From assembly GCA_015501595.1 (NCBI GenBank), contig JADNRX010000210.1, positions 1-64,000 of the forward strand: DNA of 64,000 nucleotides. Direction: 5' to 3'. Positions 24,200-33,110 of the stretch are shown piece by piece. The notes under the pieces are model-generated. The model did no database searches, was not told the DNA's origin, and was given only the letters and a program-made list of their open reading frames with translations. The translations under genes and the position numbers were made by a program. This DNA is from Hymenopellis radicata (lineage: Eukaryota; Basidiomycota; Agaricomycetes; Agaricales; Physalacriaceae). The stretch's first letter is position 1. Each line of letters opens with the position of its first letter.

Positions 24200-24580
24200 C
24201 ACCAAGGTGTCCCAATTGGGCGATCAGATTTGATGTGGTACGGTACCCCATGACCTGATCAAATTTGATCCCCTCCCGTGTATCCTCCGGGGTTGAATAA
24301 ATGTCCTTTAAAGCGTGAACTTGAGAAGGCTGTAAACTGTCCTCAGGCGGGTATCTAGTCGGGCGTCGGTGGGCGCTCTATCCTCGGCACCTTCCGAGAA
24401 CAGCGTGGTCTCGGCACCAACTGCCCAAACACCATGTGCCGCCCATCAACATCCGCCCACGTCATCCGCTCACATCCCCATCACCCGATCGTCATCCCGC
24501 TCCCGCTCACCGTCAGACCGCCCTTTCGATTCAATAAATTCTGTAAATTCATGAAAAATTTAAAATAGATTTACATTGTC
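24200..24580 (+). repeat. Left terminal inverted repeat
   Basis: 381 bp. Matches the reverse complement of 26720-27102 with only a few differences, mostly single-base indels in short runs and one 2-3 base difference near GGCTGTAA. Ends at TTACATTGTC. Confidence 0.9.
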
Positions 24581-26249
24581 ATAGTGTGTGTAAGCTACTG
24601 AATTAATGGTATAGGTAGTATGCCACATGGTATTACTCCCCATGTTGGCGGGGTAAGAAGCACACTGCGACGCGCTTCAAGAAGTGCCCATGTTATTGTC
24701 AGTGCTAGACATAGCCGTGACGAGTGCCCGCGCGGGTACACCCACGCTCATGCCAAGCCCGCATCCCCAGCAATTGCGCGTGGTGATGGTGCTGGTGCTG
24801 GTGGGGTGATGGTGGTGGTGGTGGCGACGGCCTCGACGCGTCATCATCCTTGACGTGTCGTCCTCGTTATCACTCTCCTCCTCCACCTTCTCATCCTCAT
24901 CCTCGTCTTCATCCCAACATCAGCATCATCGTCGCCGTCGTCGTCACCATCTTGTTGTGGTCGTCGTCACCATCTTGTCGTGGTCGTGGTCACCGTCTGG
25001 TCTTGCTCGCCGTTAGCGCCATTGTATCCATCGAGACGACGCAAAGTCGTCTCCTGATCTATTGGCGCCGACCCATAGTCGAGTGTCGCTGTCGCTGTCG
25101 CCGACTCAAGGTCGAGCGACGAGCCGTCGTGGGCCATCTGACAGTTGTGATGGTGGGGAGGAGAGAGTCAGTGGGCCCGATCGCAAAGACGTTGTTGAAT
25201 GGTGGTGGAAAAAATGCCTCGATGGTGGTGGTTGAAGGGAGAGCAGCGCTCGATCACTGTCCGGAACGTTCGGATCGGTCTGCCGATCGTGAGCGGAACG
25301 AGTTTGTCGACGCTCGGAACGGCGACGACGGGCTCGGAGTCGCAATGTAAGTGTCGGTATTTACTACTGTGCGCATAATGATAGCTGTCAAGTTCAATTT
25401 TGGTAATACAGTATGATATAGATGTCGAAATGACCTTACGTGGATAGTATCCCATTGCAATATCCTAATTATGTGTGCGAGGACGTCCGCAATGCTTGGA
25501 TGGTGGCTGATGTAGATGTTACAGAACTTACAGATGTCTGCTCCTTCCATAGACATGTAATAAAGTCAGAAGTAGTGCTTAATTGGAGACGGAAGATGAT
25601 CCTTGTCGCACCTCGAGCAAATGTGAGTACTGACTTTCCTTATAGACCAAAAAATTGACCAAAAAATAAAACACTCTTCCATGCTCTAGGAACATATCGC
25701 ACAATGTTTTAAGGCCCAATTGTCTCCGTTGTCGTGCTGGAGCTTGTTGAAGTCGTCAAAAACCACTCGGTCCGATCATCCGAGTGGTGATCAAGCACAT
25801 TCTAGCACGGTTCAACTTGCCTTCCTGCCACCATCTTGCCTCTTACCGCGATGGCACCTCAACGACTAGGCGCCATCTTGCTCTCTACCTTCGTGTGCAC
25901 CCTCCTAGGCTCTTCTCCTTTTGTTTTCTTCGCTTTTCCAACTATGGAGGCTTCCAACAGCCGCGGATAATGTTTTGGACGACTCTTTTGCGGTTTCTGC
26001 TCGCACGCCACTACATTTGCCTCTAGGATGGAGCCGTAGTACTTCCGGAGGATGACCACAGGCTTGAAGCGGCTGGATTAGCGCCGCGCCGTCTGTCTTC
26101 TTGGAGTTGGATTCTTGGTGGGGATGGTGTTGTGGACGCATCCTCCTTCCAAAGGTGCGTATTCTCTCCCTGCTTTTGTGTTTCTGTTCTGATGTCTTGT
26201 CCACCCTCTTCGCCGCGTCGTCCTCCAACTTGTTCTCCTCTCCAACCCC
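24581..26249. other. Transposon interior, low-complexity DNA
   Basis: No transposase motif. 24780-25140 is rich in GGTGGTGATGGT and CATCGTCGTC-type trinucleotide runs on both strands; the long ORFs there (for example 24850-25350) are compositional. A small inverted repeat CCACTCGG/CCGAGTGG is at about 25763-25788. Confidence 0.5.
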
Positions 26250-26660
26250 ACGCAAAGTCCGCCACTGGTCTTCAACCCCATCCCTCGCGACAAGCTCCCC
26301 GTCAACTCCAGCAAACGCCTCACGCTCGTGCAGGCCTTTGACGACGGCTGGTGTATAGTCGGCCGCAAGAACAAGTCCGCGTTTAGCAATACGCGGTCCT
26401 TGTTCATGGTCACGGCGATGAACTCAGCGGCGCTGGTGGCGGGTGGGAGGCCAGACGCCGCTAGGACGACCGAGGTCCGAAGCGTGCAAGGACCGGCGGA
26501 CATGTCGGCGCCGAAGGAGGTGAAGAGTCAAGAGGCGGGTATGGCAACGGCGAAGCAGAAGGATGCGCGCACTAAGAAGGCGGTCGTGGTGCCGCAATCG
26601 GCTGAGACGATTAGGCGTCTTAAAGCGCATCGCGGCGCGCCTCCAAAACTGAATGAGTAA
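26250..26660 (+). pseudogene. Captured SH3-domain gene fragment
   Basis: 26250-26405 closely parallels 44496-44655 of the resident SH3 gene: CGCAAAGTCCGCCA, TTCAACCCCATCC, CGCCTCACGCTCGTGCAGGCCTTTGACGACGGCTGGTG. The protein reading LTLVQAFDDGWCIVGRKNK is the SH3 core. Two extra bases near 26264 break the frame relative to the donor-like gene. After about 26410 the frame stays open to TAA at 26660 but the sequence (Lys/Ala/Val-rich) no longer resembles the resident gene. There is no start, no membrane segment and no complete SH3 end, so it is a truncated passenger. The donor may be a different paralogue. Confidence 0.7.
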
Positions 26661-26719
26661 TGTTATGTGGCGTATTTAGAGACGTATTTACATGCGCAAT
26701 TAATTAACCTTACTCATCT

Positions 26720-27102
26720 GACAATGTAAATCTATTTTAAATTTTTCATGAATTTACAGAATTTATTGAATCGAAAGGGCGGTCTGACGGTGAGCGGGAG
26801 GCGGGATGACGATCGGGGTGATGGGGATGTGAGCGGATGACGTGGGCGGATGTTGATGGGCGGCACATGGTGTTTGGCAGTTGGTGCCGAGACCACGCTG
26901 TTCTCGGAAGGTGCCGAGGATAGAGCGCCCACCGACGCCCGACTAGATACCCGCCTGAGGACAGTACTTACAGCCTTCTCAAGTTCACGCTTTAAAGGAC
27001 ATTTATTCAACCCCGGAGGATACACGGGAGGGGATCAAATTTGATCAGGTCATGGGGTACCGTACCACATCAAATCTGATCGCCCAATTGGACACCTTGG
27101 TG
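26720..27102 (-). repeat. Right terminal inverted repeat
   Basis: 383 bp, reverse complement of the left arm. Ends GGACACCTTGGTG directly against the second GCACATCC. Confidence 0.9.
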
Positions 27103-27110
27103 GCACATCC
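27103..27110. repeat. Target-site duplication, right (GCACATCC)
   Basis: Exact direct copy of 24192-24199. Confidence 0.85.
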
Positions 27111-27452
27111 GAATTCGGCAGAAGGGAGGCGGCATCGCGTCGGCATGCCGTGTTCATATCCCAATGTGGATATAACAGGCGCCATGACTGCTGCACCACC
27201 ATTCAACAACATCGCGTGTTTGTCGGAGCCTGACTGAGCGAGAATGGCCAATGCTTTCACCAGAAACAGTGTGAATTCAGCGCTGAGGCAATACAACAGC
27301 CTCCTGCTAGTCAGGTAAACTGGGGAGTCCTTATTTCTTGTGATTGTAGATAAACAGGCTTATGGTTTACATTCCGACTAGATACTCACGATGATAACTG
27401 TCCCTGTTTGAAGATGACTTTGAATCTAAAATTGTTATGAAAAGTTATCCAG
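27111..27452. other. Unassigned DNA right of the transposon
   Basis: About 340 bases with no gene seen. It ends where the duplicated creC block begins at TTATCTAG (27453). Confidence 0.4.
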
Positions 27453-27455
27453 TTA

Positions 27456-27508
27456 TCTAGATTGATGCAGGCCTGATTTCACGCTGGATCGTCGTCTTCA
27501 AACAGTAA
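27456..27508 (+). pseudogene. 3' end fragment of gene Y (copy beside creC 1)
   Basis: Plus-strand reading MQAGLISRWIVVFKQ-stop equals the last codons of gene Y, convergent with the creC copy on the minus strand. The rest of gene Y is missing here. Confidence 0.75.
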
Positions 27509-27578
27509 CATGTAATTGTACAGATAGTTTTTCCACAGATTGTAAAGATAAGAAGAATAAGTTAAGCCGGAGAGTACA

Positions 27579-28984
27579 TTAATCAAAAGCCGCAGTGTGA
27601 GCGCGATGGCCATTCTTCCGTGCGCGCAGCGCTAATGGGCGAATCCATAGTTTGACGAGTCCCGTTTTGGATGCCGTTAGAACCGAGCGTTGGAGGAAGG
27701 CTACGGCGGCGAGGAGGTCGCCTTCGACTTGCTTCGTCAGTACGGGCTGGACGACGGCAACCTCGTTACGCGAGGGTGCGGGGTGATAGCGCGGGTATGG
27801 CTTCTCGTCTGTGGGCGACACAGAGGGGAGATGGAGAGCAGATCTGTCGTGCCGGAAGGCTAGTGATACAGTTGAAGACATGGATACGCGTTGGTGATGT
27901 GTTGCGTGGAATTTTGGTCTATGTAGTGTGCCACTGGAAAAGTCCCACTAGTAATCGACGATGAGGACCACTATGGGCAAGTATATCTCAAGACGTACGA
28001 GTATGAGCTTGTTGTCCTCGCCGACACTGCCGAAACGGTACGTCCGACCGTCGCAGCGGAGGTCATCGAACGCAACAGACGTGACAAAGGAGGAATGGCC
28101 TTGACAGCGCGCGACAACGCGTTGTTCCCAGGGGGAGAATATTGTCAAGAGATCATCTTGACCGCCAGTTAATATGAACCTGCCATCCGGTGACCAGGCG
28201 ATACAAGTCAGCGCGCCGAAATACGACGCGTAACAGTCTACCAGCTGTTCTGCTAGAGCGTCTATGACCCTCAGGCATCCATCCTCCGAGATGGCACCGA
28301 CATACTTGACGTCGGGCGAGAAGACAAAGTCGACAATGCTCTTTCTGGACACGCGCCAGTGGCTCACGGGATTCTTGACGGCCTTTTCCTTCTCGGTTTT
28401 GAGCCCAGAGACGGGATGCCAGGGCGGCATGGTCACGAATATGTTGTCCACTGGATCCCATTCTTTGGACGAAGATGGATCCTCCTGAATGCCTGACCTT
28501 GCTCTTCGACCCGACCTCAACCCAGAGAAAGCTCTTGCCAGAGTTGTAGAACAGAAAAGTAGTATCGCCTTGTTTGGCGTTGAGAGCCTTGGCGCTGCCT
28601 TCTGCGGTCTGGATGCGGGTGATGAACGTCGAGGACGTTGTCCGGATATTCTGCTTTGGCCGCACGACTCGCTTTTTTGCTGGCCCGGCTGGTGCATGCG
28701 CGAATAGGGAATGGGGTTCGATGGATGGGCTGACATCCAGTGCAGGCGAGCCTTCGTCGTCGGCCGTATCGCTACTGGACTGGCTGATACCGTCGTCGCG
28801 AGACTTGCTCTTATCCTTGCTGCCGACATTGAGCAGCTGAGCAAAGCCCGGGGCACCACCAGGCGCCTTGGATGGCGGATAGCGTACTACGACGCTGGAT
28901 ACACGTGTGGGATACGGGGCCAGGGGTACATTGACGTTGTGGGCGACGAGCAGGAACGGTTTGTGTTCCTCGGTGACCGAGTAG
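27579..28984 (-). pseudogene. creC/WDR20-like, truncated and internally deleted copy
   Basis: Near-identical to 39262-41107 except for a deletion. Exon 5 (27947-27579) and most of exon 4 (from 27999 to about 28480) are kept, with WD40 repeats such as LTCIAWSPDGRFILTGGQDDLLTIFSPW. At about 28485 exon 4 is joined directly to the end of exon 1. This removes ~430 bp that in the full copy hold introns 1-3, exons 2-3 and the start of exon 4, and it throws the two halves out of frame. The 5' end breaks off at 28984, just short of the start codon region (about 40 bases missing), and continues into a minisatellite-like tract. A functional WD40 protein is not expected. Confidence 0.85.
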
Positions 28985-29560
28985 GTGAGAGTGTGCTCCG
29001 ACTGCTGGCGGTGCGGGGTGCTCTTCGTGGGTACATCTCCTCTGGGGTTCGTCTTCGCGGGAGTGCTCTCCGCAGGTGCAGCTCCTCTGGGGTGCCTCTC
29101 AAAGTGCTCTTCCCGGGAGCGCGTCTCCGAGCGCTCTTCCCGAGCGCGTCTCCTCTCTGCGGGCGTGTCGTGCTGCCATCTTCGTGGAAGACGTCTTCGT
29201 GAGACTGTGCTCCTCTGGGGTGCATCTTCGCGGAGACTGCTGGCGGTTCTTCCTGGGTGTGTCTCCTCTGGGGCTCATCTTTGCGGGCGCGTCTCCTCTC
29301 TGCTGGCGCTGGCGCGTCGTGATGACATCCTCGCGGGAGACGTCTTCGTGAGTGCTTCTTCACGGACTGCTCCTCTGGGGTGCTTCTTCGCTGGAGTGCT
29401 CTTCCCGGGTGCGTCTCCTCTGGGCGCGTCTTCAAGCGGGTCATCTTCTCGGGTGCGTCTTGGGCGCGTCGTGCTGACATCTTCGCGGGAGCGTCTCCTC
29501 TGTGCCGGCGAGTCGTCTTCGCGGGAGTGCTCCTCTGGTTGGAGTGCGTGCGATGGATGG
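28985..29560. repeat. GC-rich minisatellite-like tract
   Basis: Degenerate tandem repetition of short units built from GCGTCTCCTCTG(G), GTGCTCTTC and TTCGCGGGAG. Both strands stay open over ~200 codons with repetitive low-complexity peptides (for example TPEE/PRR on the minus strand), so the ORFs are a by-product of composition. It begins exactly where the creC copy 1 homology ends. Confidence 0.7.
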
Positions 29561-31600
29561 GAGATAAGAGCTGCCTGATTAGGACTCAACGCCAGTGTGG
29601 CTGTGCTGACTCGGAGTGCGCCGTGCTATTCAGTCGAGATTAAGTCTATTCACTTTGGTAGGGTGTACGGCTTGTTGAATTGCATTCTAAGAGTAAAATA
29701 CATGGCTGGGATAGTCTACAACTAAAGTTCAAACCGTAAAACCTCGTAAATAAAAAGTTGAAAAAATCACGTAGGGTGGGGGGTACGAAAAAGGTGATTT
29801 TCATGAACGCAAGTCCACAAAATCATACATCGTACGGGCGTGACGGGTCCGGCCTGGTGGGCCCCAAAGAGCCAAAAAGGAGCCTCCAGTCAAATTAATG
29901 ACTGGAGGCTCCCTTTCAGCTCACACCGGTTGATTAGACCGGTGGCCTCAATAGAGGACTTTACCAGAACGTCCGAGGACGGCGTACCACCATGTGGGAC
30001 GTCTAACATGCCCCCCATTCTATCCCCAAGGACCCCGCGGCCGACCCGGTGGTGGAAGGTTAGTCCAAGGGTTCCGGGGAGCAAGCCGTTTATAAAGCAT
30101 GGTCAGTAACGCTACTACAGAGAGAAGTGGGAAGGAAAGAATGAGATATCACTCTGGCTCTGTCGAGGCAGTTTATATACCCTCTCAAGACCAATTTCCA
30201 CTCCGACGCGGTATCGGACCACTTACGTAGCTAGTCTAGACGCGGACTTGGCATGCCGCGTTGCGCCACACTTCTTTGTGTCTGTTCGACTTCTCCATAG
30301 TACCATTCGATAGCGGTAATTTACAGCTCTCCATACATATACTCAACATCCGCTTCAACTTTCTCAGTACTGCACTACAAGCTCGAAATAATTCACCACT
30401 CCGTCAATCCAATATTGGAAGCAGGCAGGGACGAGTCTTGTGTACCTTGCCCAGTCCGCGAATAGAGGTGTATGCACAGGATGCTTAGGTTCCACTAAGG
30501 TGTTCTTGGTGTCTGACGACTCATAAAATCAAGTACAATTTCATGAATAAACCGGACAGTGAAATTAAACAAGACTTTGAACAGGAAAGTGTCTTGCGAT
30601 GCGGCGGGCAGGGTCTTACGAAGCAGAGTCTAGAGCCCTGAATCGCGAAAATCTGCTGCGTTTGGTAAGTAATACACGGTCTCGGCAAGCTCATTCCTTC
30701 CTCCCGTCACTATGTCTTGCTGCTTGCGACATCGACCTGCCCCGCTCGTCTGCTGCAGTTCTGTCGTCTCAGCACATTTTCAGCTTCCATGATGGTTTCA
30801 ATGAGAATGGCAAGCTTACCTTGTCTCAACGCTGTTTCGGCGCTGAAAATTCACATAGTCGTTGCCGCCACCCGAAGAAGGCTTCGTTCTTGGAGCAGTA
30901 ACGGGATAAGCATAGACGGTTTTCGAGGCAGATAGCAGTCGCTCAATTCGTCCAGATCCGGGTTTGGATTTTTTTTGGGAACGTCAGCAAGTGGGTCGTT
31001 GCCTTATCCCACTTCACCCGCTGAAGACTCATACAGTCTAGACAGGACAAACTCGAGACTCGGGCAGCGCACAGACAGAGAAAACAGTCGCCATCCGGCT
31101 CAGAGTTTAGGTAGTCGCGCCGAGAGCAGAGCAGCTCAATTTGTCCAGATCCGGGGTCACATTTTGCGGGAGATTCAAGTGCGTATCCAGTTCGGTCGGA
31201 TATTCCAGGCTGACTGGTTTACAAAAGAGGTCGTAGTCATGGAGACGAGCGTAATGGGCAGCGTCTTGACGCGACGTGACTGAGAGGAAACAAGAAGAAC
31301 CGTCGATCACCCAATGAGGCAGTTCAACGTTCTCCTCCCGCCATCATCTTCAAAAACGCCAACCCGGAACACGACGCGTTTCGCAGCCGTTTGAAGGCTT
31401 GATTCTGCGCGGAACGACTTACCCTTCGACTGCAAGAGTGACAATTCTTGAAACTGGGATAGCGGGAAGCTCGGGGGAAAGTGTGTGGTTTTCGTCCATT
31501 CGGTTCTCCATTTGACGTAGTTTTCAGACGATTATTATCGCTTACTCGGTCGTTTCATCCTCCGAACATTCAACGGAATACGACGCCTTGATATGCCGAC
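29561..31600. other. No gene seen; AT-rich then unassigned
   Basis: Contains the hairpin at 29879-29912 and an inverted pair AAAATCAC/GTGATTTT at about 29764-29801. Remaining ORFs are short and featureless. Possible decayed mobile-element DNA; no LTR pair or coding domain was recognised. Confidence 0.35.
29879..29912. repeat. Perfect 14-bp hairpin
   Basis: GGAGCCTCCAGTCA, loop AATTAA, TGACTGGAGGCTCC. Flanking A and T residues extend the pairing imperfectly. It could be the tip of a small foldback element or a transcribed stem-loop; no adjacent gene explains it. Confidence 0.8.
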
Positions 31601-33110
31601 TGCCAAATGGGCCGGAAACGAAATCTTGAAGGAGAACGGCGTGGGGCCGGACCGGCATTTTTTTCGCGTGAAATGGTGCGTATTTCATGTTGATATTCCC
31701 CCTTCATTTCTGACCCTTTTGATCAGATCTGGCTTTGATATTCGAACGTTTTGGGTTCAATTTCGCTCAGGCTCTGCACCTTACGATTCCTCGAGAACCG
31801 CAGAGGCGGCTGCGCCGCCTCCCGACACGCAACCGACGACATGGACAAGCTTACTTCAAGACGTCTAGATTGCGACACGAGATATTGATCTTTCCCAGCG
31901 TCTGCTGTCCTCGCCGGACCGGCTTTTTTTTTTTCAAGAAAAAGGTACATATTCTCCGTCATTCTTCGATACTATTTCTAACCCTTTTCAGATCAAATCG
32001 ACCTCATTTCGGGCGTAGATATGATGGGATTCCTTTAGCGATCGCGTTAATTCGCGCCTGGACGAAGAGGCGGCTGCGCCGCCTCCCTGTGATGCCGCCA
32101 CACTTTGTAGCTGCCTAGCGCAAGACTTCTTCTTTCGGTTTACAGGCTGTTGAACGTCTACGGCGTGATGGGGCCTCGCCGGCCAGGCTTTTTTTTCTGG
32201 GGAAAAGTGAGTATTCTGGGTTCATTTCGCGGGTACTTCTGACATTTATTTCCTCGGGGTTTAGTGCATTCTTACCATCAAATTTGGTACGTTCACGGTT
32301 CAGATTAATTGTTTTCGAACCTGACGGCGCACCAGGAATCAAGTCGGCCGCGTAGACACCTCGACTCGTTCGTGTTGCCCCTTCAGACTGAATTGTGGAA
32401 TACAGGAACACGCAGGATTCGACTCTCCTTGGGTAAAAGCCGCCGCTGATGGCGATCTGGATCTGTAGGGGAACAGGTCATTCGCCTAATTGGGACATTT
32501 CGCGGCAAACTTGGCAATGTACGTTACCTTCATATTGCTTGGTACCTGTTCTGGCGGCTCAGATTTTCTCCAGGTGGTGAATACGGCAGCAGTGAGCAGC
32601 GCCGCTGCGCTCGCCATGCGGGCTTCTCGCTCCCTCAAATACGGACGGCTTAATCGAACATTGCGCGCCACATGGTCCATTCACCGGATGACTTGGGACT
32701 ACGCCGGGATGTACAGGACTGGCACATGCAGCGATAACGACCCCTCCACGACCACCAACGGACATAACGCGCTTCGCTTACGGACCCGGTCCTCAACACC
32801 AGAATTTCAACATGAACTGGGCTGCTACACCTGCAAGCCTAGGCTTCGACGTACTTGGATAATCTCCGTCGTGATGGCGATCCGGACCCTGTACAGGTCG
32901 GCTTTATGGACGGATTCGGACACGGGGGCGGCGAACTTGTGGTATGTTGATTTTGTATCCCTGATTTCCTGGGCTATTCGTGCAGTAGGATGTACGGCAG
33001 CAGTGACCAGCGGCTTTGACGCCGCTGCGCCTGCGTTGCGGGCTTCTCACTGGCTGCAGACACGACACTATGGACGCCACACTTGAACGACCACTGTTAC
33101 GGCTTCGCCG
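31600..33110 (+). repeat. Imperfect tandem repeats of an exon/intron-like unit
   Basis: Related blocks recur about every 270-400 bases. Near 31650, 31915 and 32185 a GCCGGnCcGGC-like motif is followed by a T run, a G/A-rich stretch, a donor-like GTGCGT/GTACAT/GTGAGT, and an acceptor-like TCAG. A perfect hairpin GAGGCGGC-TGC-GCCGCCTC sits at 31803-31821 and again at 32067-32085. Later blocks share CGGCAGCAGTGA(G/C)CAGCG near 32585 and 32994. No family was recognised in any frame. Either a decayed repeat-rich gene or a non-coding satellite. Confidence 0.45.

Larger units (their letters stand above)
24200..27102. mobile_element. Foldback DNA transposon, non-autonomous, 8-bp TSD
   Basis: A 2903-bp unit bounded by near-identical terminal inverted repeats (24200-24580 and 26720-27102) starting CACCAAGGTGTC and ending GACACCTTGGTG. 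An exact 8-bp direct repeat GCACATCC flanks it (24192-24199, 27103-27110), as left by a cut-and-paste transposase. An 8-bp duplication fits the hAT superfamily, and also P-like elements; termini starting with CA fit hAT. No transposase-like ORF was seen in the 2.1-kb interior, so mobility would need an enzyme supplied elsewhere. The interior carries low-complexity DNA and part of an SH3-domain gene, which suggests a Pack-type capturing element. It sits between the 5' flank of gene Y and a truncated creC copy. Confidence 0.85.

Noticed and set aside
24850..25350. 166-residue plus-strand ORF inside the transposon as a possible transposase
   Set aside because: It is made of trinucleotide-run peptides (Ser, Val, His, Arg) with no DDE or zinc-finger motif.
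27948..28859. 303-residue continuous minus-strand ORF as a functional fusion
   Set aside because: Its N-terminal half is the wrong frame of creC exon 1, brought into line with exon 4 by the deletion; it also runs through the intron 4 stop region.
28985..29580. Two ~197-residue ORFs on opposite strands
   Set aside because: Both are translations of a degenerate GC-rich repeat array without recognisable domain or start context.
32000..32100. GC-rich hairpins as bacterial-style terminators
   Set aside because: The genome is eukaryotic and the hairpins recur as part of a tandem repeat without a T run or adjacent gene end.
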